A stretch of DNA of 64,000 nt from Microbacteriaceae bacterium. Lineage in GTDB: Bacteria > Actinomycetota > Actinomycetes > Actinomycetales > Microbacteriaceae. The DNA lies in contig JAHBTA010000002.1 of assembly GCA_019638805.1 (NCBI GenBank), forward strand, positions 496,001 through 560,000, in the 5' to 3' direction. The translations under genes were made by a program, and so were the position numbers. Every line of letters begins with the position of its first letter. The first letter of the stretch is position 1. Of the stretch, positions 8,000-16,535 are shown piece by piece. Under the pieces are notes generated by a model. That model was given only the letters and a program-made list of their open reading frames with translations, had not been told where the DNA came from and ran no database searches.

Positions 8000-9454
8000 C
8001 TACTCGGCCAGGCGCGCGATGAGTTCGATGAGAAGCCGCTCCGCCACGGGCGGGGGGAGAGTCTCGATCAGCGCCAGCAGGGGGGCCTGCTGGGCGGGTA
8101 GCTCCGCGCCCCCGCCCAGGCCGACACCCTGAAGGAGCACCCACGCGGTCTCCGAGTCCGGCACGGAGTCCAGCGTCGGCAGCAGAGCCAGCAGCTCCGC
8201 CCCGTCCACGTGCGGCACACCGCGCACCTCGTCCGCCGCCGCGACCAGCGCGGGCACGAGTTCGGGCAGACCCGCCTCGGTCACGGGCGTGATCGTCAAG
8301 TGCGTGGTCGGCGGCAGCGCGGTCTCGTCGGATTGCTGCGCGCCCGGCTGGAGCTGCAGGACCCAGCCGCGAGTCCGCACGGCATCCGCCCAGTGGTGCG
8401 GATCGACGCGGCGCTCGGGAGCCGCCGCGTCATCGGCCGCGACCGCCAGCAGCGGTCCGACCGGAGATCCCACGACGCGCAGCCCCTCGATGCCCTCGAC
8501 GGCCGCACGCAGCGCCTCGGTCGAGCGCCGGCAGGAGTCGGCGAGATCCTGGAAACCCTCGCGCCCGAGCGCCCGCACGATCGCCCAGGCCGCCGCGAGC
8601 GGGCCCGCCGACTTCGACCCCAGGATCGTCGGGTTCACGACCGGGTACCCCGGCCAGCGCGTGGTCGCGAAGAACTGCCGGCGTTGCCGGTCGCGCCCGC
8701 GCTGCAGCAGCACCGAGACCCCCTTGGGCGCGTAGCCGAACTTGTGCAGATCGGCGCTCACGCTCGTGACACCCGGCACCCGGAAGTCCCACGGCGCAAG
8801 CCCCGGCCAGAACGGAAGTACCAGGCCGCCGATGCATGCGTCGACATGCACCGGGATGCCGCGCTCGGCTCCCAGCGCCGCGACCGCCTCGATCGGGTCG
8901 AGGGCCGCGAACGGATACGACGGTGCCGACACGACCACGAGGGCCACGTCATCCCCGAGCCGCGCGGCGATCGCGTCCGCGGCGACGCCGCCCGACGGCC
9001 CCACCGGGACGAGGTCCAGCTCGAGCCCGAAGTAGTGCGCCGCCTTCTGGAACGCCGCGTGCACCGTCACGGGGGCGACGAGCCGTGGCCGCCCGGCCCC
9101 GGGCTCAAGGCCCCGCGCCGCGAGCCATGCGTCCCGCGCGGTCTTGACGGCCAGCAGGCAGCTCTCGGTGCCGCCCGTCGTCACGGTGCCCACGACATCC
9201 GCGTCGCCGTGCAGAAGCTCACGGACGAAGGCGATGAGCTCGCGTTCGAGGGTCGCGACCGAGGTGAAGGTGGTCGGGTCGAGCCCGTTGACCGGCTGCA
9301 CCGCGCGGATCGCCGCGGCCGCCAGCTCGTCGAGCTCGGCCAGCCCGGTGTCGTAGACGTAGCTCAGGACGCGCCCGCCGTGCGTGGGGGCATCGGCCGC
9401 GCGCAGCTCGTCGAGGCGCGCGAGGATGTCCGCGGCGGGTTCCTGGAACCTCAC
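8000..9454 (-). CDS. PLP-dependent group II decarboxylase-like enzyme
   Basis: 484 aa, fold-type I PLP enzyme close in pattern to glutamate decarboxylase and sphingosine-1-phosphate lyase families. TTGGTESCLLAVK binds the PLP phosphate, HVDACIGGLVLPF holds the ring-stacking Asp/His region, and the Schiff-base lysine is in SADLHKFGYAPKG. The C-terminal ~70 residues add a poorly conserved extension. It could decarboxylate an amino acid or cleave an amino-alcohol phosphate; the substrate is not readable. The start GTG (9454) overlaps the stop of the MFS gene (GTGA), so the two are translationally coupled. A divergent succinate-semialdehyde dehydrogenase nearby makes a GABA-like route possible. 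Confidence 0.85.
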   Translation of the reverse strand: MRFQEPAADILARLDELRAADAPTHGGRVLSYVYDTGLAELDELAAAAIRAVQPVNGLDPTTFTSVATLERELIAFVRELLHGDADVVGTVTTGGTESCLLAVKTARDAWLAARGLEPGAGRPRLVAPVTVHAAFQKAAHYFGLELDLVPVGPSGGVAADAIAARLGDDVALVVVSAPSYPFAALDPIEAVAALGAERGIPVHVDACIGGLVLPFWPGLAPWDFRVPGVTSVSADLHKFGYAPKGVSVLLQRGRDRQRRQFFATTRWPGYPVVNPTILGSKSAGPLAAAWAIVRALGREGFQDLADSCRRSTEALRAAVEGIEGLRVVGSPVGPLLAVAADDAAAPERRVDPHHWADAVRTRGWVLQLQPGAQQSDETALPPTTHLTITPVTEAGLPELVPALVAAADEVRGVPHVDGAELLALLPTLDSVPDSETAWVLLQGVGLGGGAELPAQQAPLLALIETLPPPVAERLLIELIARLAE

Positions 9455-10935
9455 GCGCCGACCCCCGCGCCGGTATCCCCCGACCGCGCGCCCGAACCGT
9501 CGATGTCCCCCTTGCGCAGCGGGTATCGCGCGAAGGTCAGCAGGCTGATCCCCATGAGAACCGCGGGCACGACGCTGAAGCTCAACACGATGCCCGTGAT
9601 AGCCGACGGCGCCTGCGCGACCTCCTGGCCGGCGACCGACTCGATGTATCCGGAGACCGCCAGCACGAGCGCGAGCAGGGTGGTTCCGAGCGCCATGCCC
9701 GCCGTCTCGCCCGCCGTCCACGCCCCGCCGAACGTCCCCGCGCGACCCTCGCCGTGCTCGCGCGCATCGTGCGAGATGACGTCGGGCAGCATGGCCATGG
9801 GAAGCGACTGCATGCCCGCGTACGCCGCACCCGCGAGCGCGACCGGGGCGTACAGCCACTCCCCCGGCGCCCAGATGAGCCCGAGCAGCGAGAGCGCAGC
9901 GACCCCGAAGAGCGCCGAGGCGATCACGAAGGCGCGCTCCTTGCCGATGCGGGCCGACACCGCGCTCCACAGCGGAGCGCACAGCAGCGCGGGCGCGATG
10001 AGCGCCACGAACAGGAGAGCGACCCCGGTGTCGAGCACCCACTTCGCCACATACGAGGCGCCCGCGAGCATCATGCCGGTGGCCAGTCCCTGCAGCACGA
10101 AGGTCCCGAGCAGAGCCCGGAACGCCCGGCTGCGCTTCAGGGCCGCGAACCCGAGCCGGTAGTTCTCCGCGATCGAGGTGGAGGCGATGCCCGCCCCTCG
10201 CACCCCGGTGGGCGCCGAGAACACGGCCACCAGCATCCCGCCCCCGATCACCAGGCCCGCGACGATGGCGAGCACCAGGTACCCGAGCCGCGGGTCCGCC
10301 GGGAAGGCGTCCCGGATCTCCGGGCCGCCCGCGCCGAACAGCAGGATCGCGAAGGCCAGCACCACGACGCGCGCGGACAGCAGGCGCGTCCTGGCGTCAT
10401 AGTCGTCGACGAGCTCGGCCGGCAGGGCGATGTACGGCACCTGGAACAGGCTGAACGCGGTCGCCGTGAGCACGAACGCGACGAGCACCCAGAGTCCCGC
10501 CGCGACCGGGCCGATGCCGGCCGGTACCGCGAAGGTGAGCACGAAGAACACCGGGAGCGCGAGCGCCCCGATGAGCATGAAGCGCCGCCGCGAGCCGGTC
10601 GCCGCGAGGCTGTGGTCGCTTCGGGCGCCGATGACCGGGTCGATCACCACGTCCCACACCTTGGCCGCCGTGATGACCACGCCCGCCCAGAAGGCCGCGA
10701 CGCCGAGCGTGTCGGTCAGGAAGATGAGCAGCACGAGCCCGGGCAGGGTGCCGAAGCCGCCCGTGCCGATCGAGCCGGTCGCGTAACGGACCAGGGTCGA
10801 GCGGCTGAGGGTCGAGCGGCTGGGCGCCGAGGGACCCGGCGTCGAGGAGCCCGACGTCGAGCGGCCCGACGTCGAGCGGCCGGGCACGGGTTCCGGCGCT
10901 GGCGTCCCCGCAGCAGGCACCTTCGCAGCTGGCAT
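9451..10935 (-). CDS. MFS transporter, glycoside-pentoside-hexuronide (GPH) type
   Basis: 494 aa with about 12 membrane segments. DPVIGARSDHS after the second helix is the GPH-family cytoplasmic motif (D-P-x-x-G-x-x-S-D). The first ~45 residues are a Ser/Thr/Pro/Gly-rich tail made of near repeats (GRSTSGRSTSGSSTPG, SRSTLSRSTL) encoded by repeated DNA at about 10790-10885, an unusual extension for this family. ATG at 10935 is 6 bases from TATGCT (10942-10947, minus strand), so the transcript is probably leaderless. It is first in the operon with the PLP decarboxylase and probably moves that enzyme's substrate or a related solute with a cation. Confidence 0.85.
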   Translation of the reverse strand: MPAAKVPAAGTPAPEPVPGRSTSGRSTSGSSTPGPSAPSRSTLSRSTLVRYATGSIGTGGFGTLPGLVLLIFLTDTLGVAAFWAGVVITAAKVWDVVIDPVIGARSDHSLAATGSRRRFMLIGALALPVFFVLTFAVPAGIGPVAAGLWVLVAFVLTATAFSLFQVPYIALPAELVDDYDARTRLLSARVVVLAFAILLFGAGGPEIRDAFPADPRLGYLVLAIVAGLVIGGGMLVAVFSAPTGVRGAGIASTSIAENYRLGFAALKRSRAFRALLGTFVLQGLATGMMLAGASYVAKWVLDTGVALLFVALIAPALLCAPLWSAVSARIGKERAFVIASALFGVAALSLLGLIWAPGEWLYAPVALAGAAYAGMQSLPMAMLPDVISHDAREHGEGRAGTFGGAWTAGETAGMALGTTLLALVLAVSGYIESVAGQEVAQAPSAITGIVLSFSVVPAVLMGISLLTFARYPLRKGDIDGSGARSGDTGAGVGA

Positions 10936-10941
10936 CCTCGC

Positions 10942-10963
10942 AGCATAGCGACGCGCCTACACT
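10942..10963. promoter_or_regulatory. Divergent leaderless -10 boxes (MFS / SSADH)
   Basis: In the 34-bp gap between divergent starts, TATGCT on the minus strand (10947-10942) is 6 bases from the MFS ATG, and TACACT on the plus strand (10958-10963) is 6 bases from the dehydrogenase ATG. Both positions fit transcription starting at the first base of the start codon. Confidence 0.65.
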
Positions 10964-10969
10964 GGGCCC

Positions 10970-12520
10970 ATGTCCGGTTCGACGACGCAACGGGCGGATG
11001 CCGCCGACCTGGTGCGCGACCTCACCGCCACCTCGGTAGACACGGCCGACATCGTCGCGCCGTTCACCGGGGATGTGCTGCACTCCCTTCCCCTGAGCTC
11101 GCCGCGGGATGTCGAGGACGCCGCCGCGGCGGCCCGCGTCGCGCAGGCGGCCTGGTGGGCATCCGGATGGCGACACCGCCGGCAGGTGCTGCTCCGCGCG
11201 CACGACCTGCTCATGCAGCGCCGCGAACTTCTGCTGGATCTCGTGCAGACCGAGACCGGGAAGACCCGAGGGCAGGCGTTCGAGGAGGTCTTCAACTCGG
11301 CCAACTCGCTGCGCTACGCCGCGCTTACGGCGCGGCGGGTGCTGGCCGGGCGGCGCCGCCGCGGCGGCATCCCCCTCGTGGTCGCCACGCGCGTCGGGTA
11401 CCACCCCAAGGGCGTGGTGGGCGTGATCACGCCCTGGAACTACCCGCTCTCGCTCGCCGTCATGGACATCGCCCCCGCCCTCGCGACGGGCAACGGCGTC
11501 GTGCAGAAGGCCGACAACCAGGGCGCCCTGTCGATCCTCGCGGTGCGGCGCGCATTCATCGACGCGGGCGTGCCCGCCGCCCTGTGGGCCGTCGTGGCCG
11601 GCGACGGCGCGACCATCGGCAACGCGGTCGTCGACGCGGGCGACTACGTGTGCTTCACGGGCTCGACCGCGACCGGACGCACGGTCGCGCAGCGCGCCGC
11701 CGCCCGGCTCGTCGGGTCGTCGATGGAGCTCGGCGGCAAGAACCCGCTCATCGTGCTCGACGACGTCGACCCGCAGCGCGCCGCGGCCACCGCCGCCTAC
11801 GCCTGCTTCTCAGCGGCCGGGCAGCTGTGCGTCTCGATGGAGCGCATCTACGTTCTGCGCGGGGTCGCGGACGCCTTCATCCCCGCCTTCGCCGAGCGCG
11901 TGCGCTCGCTGCGTGTGGGCACCGCCATGGACTACACGACGGATGTCGGCTCGCTCGCGACGTCCGCCCAGCTCGAGCGCGTCATGGCCCACATCGACGA
12001 CGCGAAGGCCAAGGGGGCCACCGTGCTCGCGGGAGGCAGCGCCCGTCCCGACCTGGGCCCCTTCGTGGTGGAGCCGACCGTGCTCACCGACTTGACCCCG
12101 GAGATGAGGTGCTCGGGCGAGGAGACCTTCGGCCCGGTCGTCGGTGTGACCGTGGTCGACTCGGTGGACGATGCCGTCGCCGCCGCCAACGCGTCCGAGT
12201 TCGGATTGAACGCCTCGGTGCTGGGACGCTCGCGGGCGCGGGCGCGGGCCGTGGCATCCCGGATCTCGGCGGGCAGCGTCAACGTCAACGAGGGGTACCG
12301 GGCGACGTTCTCGAGCGTCGATGCGCCCATGGGCGGCGTGCGGGCCTCGGGCGTGGGGCGCCGCAACGGCGTCGAGGGTCTGCAGCGCTTCGTCGAGTCC
12401 ACGACGATCGCCGAGTCGACCGGTCTCATGCGCCTGCCCACGCTCGGCTCGGAGTTCCCGCGGCTCGTCCCGGCGATGGAACTGCTGCTGCGGACGCTCA
12501 AGCTCATCCGTCGACGCTGA
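10970..12520 (+). CDS. Succinate-semialdehyde dehydrogenase (NADP+)
   Basis: 516 aa ALDH-superfamily enzyme. Motifs: VVGVITPWNYPLSL, FTGSTATGRTVAQ, catalytic base region MELGGKNPLIV, and catalytic Cys in SAAGQLCVSMER. The pattern matches actinobacterial succinic-semialdehyde dehydrogenases that turn the semialdehyde into succinate with NADP+. ATG at 10970 follows TACACT by six bases (leaderless). It is divergent from the transporter/decarboxylase operon, which supports a shared route from an amino acid or GABA to succinate, though this is inference. The stop lies in a 14-bp triplicated repeat. Confidence 0.88.
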   Translation: MSGSTTQRADAADLVRDLTATSVDTADIVAPFTGDVLHSLPLSSPRDVEDAAAAARVAQAAWWASGWRHRRQVLLRAHDLLMQRRELLLDLVQTETGKTRGQAFEEVFNSANSLRYAALTARRVLAGRRRRGGIPLVVATRVGYHPKGVVGVITPWNYPLSLAVMDIAPALATGNGVVQKADNQGALSILAVRRAFIDAGVPAALWAVVAGDGATIGNAVVDAGDYVCFTGSTATGRTVAQRAAARLVGSSMELGGKNPLIVLDDVDPQRAAATAAYACFSAAGQLCVSMERIYVLRGVADAFIPAFAERVRSLRVGTAMDYTTDVGSLATSAQLERVMAHIDDAKAKGATVLAGGSARPDLGPFVVEPTVLTDLTPEMRCSGEETFGPVVGVTVVDSVDDAVAAANASEFGLNASVLGRSRARARAVASRISAGSVNVNEGYRATFSSVDAPMGGVRASGVGRRNGVEGLQRFVESTTIAESTGLMRLPTLGSEFPRLVPAMELLLRTLKLIRRR

Positions 12521-12552
12521 GCCTTCGACGCTGAGCCTTCGACGCTGAGCCG
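12511..12552. repeat. 14-bp tandem repeat x3 covering a stop codon
   Basis: TCGACGCTGAGCCT occurs at 12511-12524 and 12525-12538 and almost completely at 12539-12551. The dehydrogenase TGA stop (12518-12520) is in the first copy. The array fills the convergent gap towards tatB. Confidence 0.9.
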
Positions 12553-12573
12553 CCGGCTGCCTGCGGGCGAGGG

Positions 12574-13029
12574 TCAGGTGGCCTCGGGATCGAAGGGGGC
12601 CGGGCGCGGGTTGCCCGCCTTGCGGCGGCGCTGGTCGTAGGCCGACTCGATGTGGCCGCGGCGCGGGGACGATCTCGTGGCCGGCTTCGCCCGCGCGGCG
12701 GCGGTCCCGGCTGCGGCGGCACCGGCGGCGGCACCGGCTGCAGCGCTCCCGGCAGCGGCGGCACCGGGCGCCGGGTCCTCGAGCAGGGCCTCGCGGATGA
12801 TGCGCCGGGGGTCGTACTGCCGCGGGTCGAGCTTGCGCCAGTCGACATCGTCGAACTCGGGTCCGAGCTCATCGCGCATGCGGTCCTTCGCCCCGTCGGC
12901 CATCGAGCGCAACGAGCGCACCAGGCGCGCGAGCTGCGCGGCGTAGCCGGGAAGGCGGTCGGGTCCGATCAGGAAGAGCGCGATGACGCCGATCACCAGC
13001 AGCTTGTCGAACGTCAACCCGAAGGACAC
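12574..13029 (-). CDS. tatB: Sec-independent translocase component TatB
   Basis: 151 aa. The N-terminal membrane helix FDKLLVIGVIALFLIGPDRLP contains the hinge GPDRLP typical of TatB, followed by an amphipathic helix and a long Ala/Gly/Pro/Arg-rich cytosolic tail. TatB works with TatC in binding twin-arginine signal peptides; EfeB in this window is a likely client. GTG at 13029 is six bases from TAGGCT (minus, 13041-13036), so it is probably leaderless. It is divergent from the O-methyltransferase gene. In mycobacteria sigE, rseA and htrA lie between these two; they are absent here. Confidence 0.9.
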   Translation of the reverse strand: MSFGLTFDKLLVIGVIALFLIGPDRLPGYAAQLARLVRSLRSMADGAKDRMRDELGPEFDDVDWRKLDPRQYDPRRIIREALLEDPAPGAAAAGSAAAGAAAGAAAAGTAAARAKPATRSSPRRGHIESAYDQRRRKAGNPRPAPFDPEAT

Positions 13030-13068
13030 CGCCCCAGCCTACGCCCGCCTCCACGGCGGCCCCCAGGG

Positions 13069-13107
13069 CATCCCCAGAGCGTCCCTCGAGCATCCCCAGA
13101 GCGTCCC
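13069..13107. repeat. 17-bp direct repeat, 22-bp period
   Basis: CATCCCCAGAGCGTCCC is at 13069-13085 and 13091-13107, with a third partial copy after it. It lies in the 151-bp divergent spacer (13030-13180) between tatB and the O-methyltransferase gene, upstream of a TATCGT box at 13132-13137. Confidence 0.75.
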
Positions 13108-13180
13108 CAGAGCATGACGCAGGCGGTTGGCCTATCGTATGGACCGGACCCCGCCGACCGGGAGTACCAGAGGGGCGCAG

Positions 13181-13813
13181 GTGTCGAAGCAGGAACTCAG
13201 CTGGAAGTACGCGGAGGACTTCGTCGACGAGCCCGCCGCCATCCGCACGGCGCGGGCGCACTCGCTCGAGCTCGGCATCGACCCGGTCTCCCCCGCGGTC
13301 GGCGCGCAGCTCGCGGTGCTCGCCGCCGCCGCGACCGTGCACTCGATCCTGGAGATCGGCACGGGCGCGGGAGTGAGCGGCCTGTGGATGCTGACGGGCG
13401 CTCCCGAGGCGACCCTCACCTCCATCGACATCGAGTACGACCACCAGCAGGCGGCCCGCACGGCGTTCGCCGACGCGAACGTGCCGGCCAACCGCATCCG
13501 GCTCATCACGGGCAGCGCCCAGGAGGTGCTGCCGCGCATGAACGACGGGGCGTACGACCTCGTGCTCGTCGACGCGGACGCCGGCTCGGTGCTCGACCAC
13601 GTGCAGCACGGGCTGCGCATGGCGCGCCGCGGCGGGCTCGTGCTCGTCGCCCACGCCCTGTGGAAAGGACGCGTGGCCGACCCCGCCCAGCGGGATCAGA
13701 CCGTCGCGGATTTCCGCGCGCTCCTGGGAACCGTGCAGGAGTCCGGCGCCGTGCTGAGCGCGCTCAGCGTGGCCGGCGACGGGCTCCTGCAGCTCGTGAA
13801 GGTGTCGGACTGA
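13181..13813 (+). CDS. Class I SAM-dependent O-methyltransferase
   Basis: 210 aa, about the size of the caffeoyl-CoA/catechol O-methyltransferase-like family (Rv1220c type). The SAM-binding motif is ILEIGTGAGVSGLWML, the acidic residue binding the ribose lies in SIDIEYDHQQ, and DLVLVDADAGS is the metal/SAM motif. The acceptor is unknown. GTG at 13181 is preceded by GAGGGG; a TTG further upstream in the same frame lacks a site and overlaps the promoter. The TATCGT box at 13132-13137 would give a leader of about 40 nt. Confidence 0.87.
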   Translation: MSKQELSWKYAEDFVDEPAAIRTARAHSLELGIDPVSPAVGAQLAVLAAAATVHSILEIGTGAGVSGLWMLTGAPEATLTSIDIEYDHQQAARTAFADANVPANRIRLITGSAQEVLPRMNDGAYDLVLVDADAGSVLDHVQHGLRMARRGGLVLVAHALWKGRVADPAQRDQTVADFRALLGTVQESGAVLSALSVAGDGLLQLVKVSD

Positions 13814-13848
13814 CCCGGTTCTCACCGGGGCATCAGCCCGCGCTGACG

Positions 13849-14019
13849 CTAAGCCGCGATCGCCGCCGCCAGCGCGTCGTGCAACTCCTTGGCCTCGGCG
13901 TCATTGACCGAGACGACCAGACGGCCTCCGCCCTCGAGCGGCACGCGGACGATGATGAGGCGACCCTCTTTCACAGCCTCCATCGGTCCGTCACCGGTCC
14001 TCGGCTTCATGGCTGCCAT
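13849..14019 (-). CDS. DUF3117 small protein
   Basis: 56 aa. It begins MAAMKPRTGDGPMEAVKEGR and continues with VRVPLEGGGRLVVSVNDAEA, a near-textbook match to the DUF3117 family conserved across actinobacteria, whose role is unknown. ATG at 14019 has AAAGGAG six bases upstream, one of the strongest ribosome sites in the window, suggesting high expression. It lies between the convergent O-methyltransferase and the glycosyltransferase. Confidence 0.93.
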   Translation of the reverse strand: MAAMKPRTGDGPMEAVKEGRLIIVRVPLEGGGRLVVSVNDAEAKELHDALAAAIAA

Positions 14020-14140
14020 GTGGTCTCCTTTGCGGTTGTTCGTGGAACCTGCCTCCCATTATCCCGCATCCCCCGACGTGGGCAGAATCCGGGCCGGAAC
14101 CGGGGCCGGAACGGGAGGAGGCCGGACCGCAACCGGAGGG

Positions 14141-15448
14141 TTACGGCGGAGTGAAGTCCTGCCCGTCCACCCACCACGCGATGTGGAGCCAGGCCACCTG
14201 CCCGGCGACCCCCAGCACGACGAGCACCGCACGCCAGATCCGGGATTCCGGCACCGCGAGCGCGCCCAGACCGGGCGCCATGGGCACCAGCAGGCGGAAG
14301 GTGCTCGACTGCGGGAAGAAGACCGCGAGCAGGTAGAGCGCATAGCTCGCCATCCACAGGCGCAGGTCCACGCCGAGCCGGCGCGCCCATGGCGAGAGCA
14401 GGAACACCGCGAAACCCGCGACGAGCACGAGCACCCCCGCGATCGCCAGCGGCCAGGTCACCTCCTCCGGCACGCCCCACCAGCCCAGCCACCAGTGCGC
14501 GCCCTGGAACCACGAGGTGAACGGCACGAGCTCCTGCTCGCCGATGTAGGCGCGCCGCCAGACCAGCTCGGTGTCGGTGTACGCCGTCGGCACGCCGGTC
14601 ACCGCCCACGCCACGAGAGGCCAGAGCACCCCGGCCAGCGCGATCGCGAGCCCGGCCGCGCAGACGCGAGCGAACTCGCGAGGCGGGAAGACATCCCGTC
14701 GCCTCGTCGCGAGCCGGTGGATCAGGTGCAGCAGGAGCAGCAGCGCGAACGCGAGCCCGCTGGGCCGGGTCAGCGCCATGGCGACCGCGACCGGGATGAG
14801 CAGCAGGTAGCGCCGGTCGAGCAGCAGGATGAGCGCTCCGAACAGCAGGAAGAGCGCCATCGACTCCGCGTAGGACACCTGCAGGATGGGCGAGAGCGGT
14901 GCGACGCAGAACAGCACGACCGCGAACATCGCGTTCGATCCCGGCAGCCGCCTTGCCATGAGCCGGTAGAACAGGAGCGCCGCCCCGGCCGCAAACGCGG
15001 TCGAGACCAGAGGCGCGAGCGCCGGGAACGGCAGGTGGTGCCCCAGGGTCACGACCCACATGACGAGCGGGTAGCCCGGCAGGAAGGCCCAGGCGTTCTC
15101 GGCCACCTGCCCGAGCTCGTTGTAGGGCAGCTCGGCGGGGTAGCCGCTCAGGCTGATGAGCCAATACCACTGGCCGTCCCAGTAGGTCGCGAAGGTGAAG
15201 AGGTCTGGCGACGCGCCGCCCCGGTAGCTCACCGGCTGCCGGGCGGCGAAGACCGCGAAGATCGCGGTCGTCACGATGCGCGAGGCGAGGAAGATCAGCA
15301 GCACCTGCTGCCACCAGGCCAGCCGGCGCCAGCCCTCCCGCAGCGCTGTGCCTCCTGTGGTGCGGCCAGCCGCGGACCGGCCGTCGGCGGGCTCGCCGCC
15401 GTCTCGACCACCGCCCTGAGGCGCCGTGCGAGGCGCGGCCGGGCTCAC
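14141..15448 (-). CDS. GT-C family membrane glycosyltransferase, PIG-V/mannosyltransferase-like
   Basis: 435 aa with about 9-11 transmembrane helices after a ~35-residue Gly/Arg-rich N-terminus. The first outside loop carries [14 protein letters not shown], which fits the acidic catalytic motif of PIG-V-like GT-C enzymes that use polyprenyl-phosphate sugars. [19 protein letters not shown] and [11 protein letters not shown] are further family-like stretches. It probably adds mannose or another hexose to a cell-envelope glycan or lipid; the acceptor is unknown. GTG at 15448 overlaps the dapE stop (GTGA), so it is translated from the dapE transcript. Confidence 0.75.
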   Translation of the reverse strand: MSPAAPRTAPQGGGRDGGEPADGRSAAGRTTGGTALREGWRRLAWWQQVLLIFLASRIVTTAIFAVFAARQPVSYRGGASPDLFTFATYWDGQWYWLISLSGYPAELPYNELGQVAENAWAFLPGYPLVMWVVTLGHHLPFPALAPLVSTAFAAGAALLFYRLMARRLPGSNAMFAVVLFCVAPLSPILQVSYAESMALFLLFGALILLLDRRYLLLIPVAVAMALTRPSGLAFALLLLLHLIHRLATRRRDVFPPREFARVCAAGLAIALAGVLWPLVAWAVTGVPTAYTDTELVWRRAYIGEQELVPFTSWFQGAHWWLGWWGVPEEVTWPLAIAGVLVLVAGFAVFLLSPWARRLGVDLRLWMASYALYLLAVFFPQSSTFRLLVPMAPGLGALAVPESRIWRAVLVVLGVAGQVAWLHIAWWVDGQDFTPP

Positions 15449-16518
15449 GCCGTCAGCCACGCCCGCAACCCGGCCTCGCACCGCTCGATCTGCTCGACCG
15501 GCACGCGCTCGTCGTCGGCATGCGCGAGGGACGGGTCCCCCGGTCCGTAGTTGACCGCCGGGATGCCGAGGGCCGCGAAGCGCGCGACATCCGTCCAGCC
15601 GTACTTGGGTTTCGCTTCCGTGCCGATGGCATCGACGAAGGCGCGGGCCAGCGGATCGTCCAAGCCGGGGCGCGCCCCGTCGGCCAGGTCGGTGATCGTC
15701 ACGTCGTACCCCGCGAAGAGCTCGCGGATGCGGGCCTCCGCCTCGGCACCGGACTTGTCCGGGGCGAAGCGGTAGTTGACGGTCACCACGGCCTCGTCGG
15801 GCACGACGTTGCCGGCGACCCCGCCGCCGATGCCGACGGCGCTCAGCCCCTCCCGGTAGTCCAGGCCGTCGACGCTCACCGTCGCCGCCTCGTGCCCGGC
15901 CAGAAGCGTCAGGATCGGCGCCGCCTTGTGGATCGCGTTGTCCCCGGCCCAGGCGCGGGCCGAGTGCGCGCGCCGCCCGGTGGTGCGGATCTCGGCGCGC
16001 AGCGTTCCGTTGCAACCGCCCTCGATCTCGGCACCGGTCGGCTCGGCGAGGATCGCGAAGTCGGCGATGAGCCAGTCCGGGTGCTCGCGAGAAACCCGGC
16101 CGAGGCCGTTGAGCGAGGCGGCGACCTCCTCATTGTCGTACCAGACCCAGGTCACGTCGACGGACGGGTCGGTCAGCTCGGCCGCGAGCTTGAGCAGGAC
16201 CGCGCAACCGCCCTTCATGTCGACCGTGCCCCTCCCCCACAGCACGGCGCCGTCCTCGCCGGTCTCGAGCCGCGAGGGTAGATTCCCGTTGACCGGCACG
16301 GTGTCGAGGTGGCCCGCGATGACGACCCGGCGCTCCCGGCCGAGCTCGGTGCGAGCGACGACGGCGTCGCCATCGCGGTCGACGCGCAGGTGGGCGAGCG
16401 GACGCAGGGCGGCCTCCACGGCATCCGCGAGCGCGGTCTCGGAGCCGGACACCGAGAAGATGTCGACCAGATCGGCGGTCAGCGCCGCGACGGGGCGGGA
16501 CGGGTCGAGCGCGGGCAC
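15445..16518 (-). CDS. dapE: Succinyl-diaminopimelate desuccinylase
   Basis: 357 aa M20-family zinc hydrolase converting N-succinyl-L,L-diaminopimelate to L,L-diaminopimelate and succinate in the lysine/peptidoglycan pathway. Zinc-site motifs visible are [23 protein letters not shown], the base Glu in YDNEEV and [17 protein letters not shown] at 16518 is followed by [19 protein letters not shown], the usual start of the family. Only 17 bp separate it from divergent dapD. A TAGGCT box (16530-16525) places the transcription start on the GTG. Confidence 0.93.
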   Translation of the reverse strand: MPALDPSRPVAALTADLVDIFSVSGSETALADAVEAALRPLAHLRVDRDGDAVVARTELGRERRVVIAGHLDTVPVNGNLPSRLETGEDGAVLWGRGTVDMKGGCAVLLKLAAELTDPSVDVTWVWYDNEEVAASLNGLGRVSREHPDWLIADFAILAEPTGAEIEGGCNGTLRAEIRTTGRRAHSARAWAGDNAIHKAAPILTLLAGHEAATVSVDGLDYREGLSAVGIGGGVAGNVVPDEAVVTVNYRFAPDKSGAEAEARIRELFAGYDVTITDLADGARPGLDDPLARAFVDAIGTEAKPKYGWTDVARFAALGIPAVNYGPGDPSLAHADDERVPVEQIERCEAGLRAWLTA

Positions 16519-16523
16519 CCCGA

Positions 16524-16530
16524 TAGCCTA
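16524..16530. promoter_or_regulatory. Symmetric bidirectional -10 element (dapE/dapD)
   Basis: The 17-bp gap contains ATAGCCTAG. Read on the plus strand TAGCCT (16524-16529) is 6 bases before the dapD ATG; read on the minus strand TAGGCT (16530-16525) is 6 bases before the dapE GTG. One near-palindromic 7-bp core therefore supplies a TAnnnT box in both directions, each predicted to start transcription at the start codon. Confidence 0.65.
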
Positions 16531-16535
16531 GGGGC

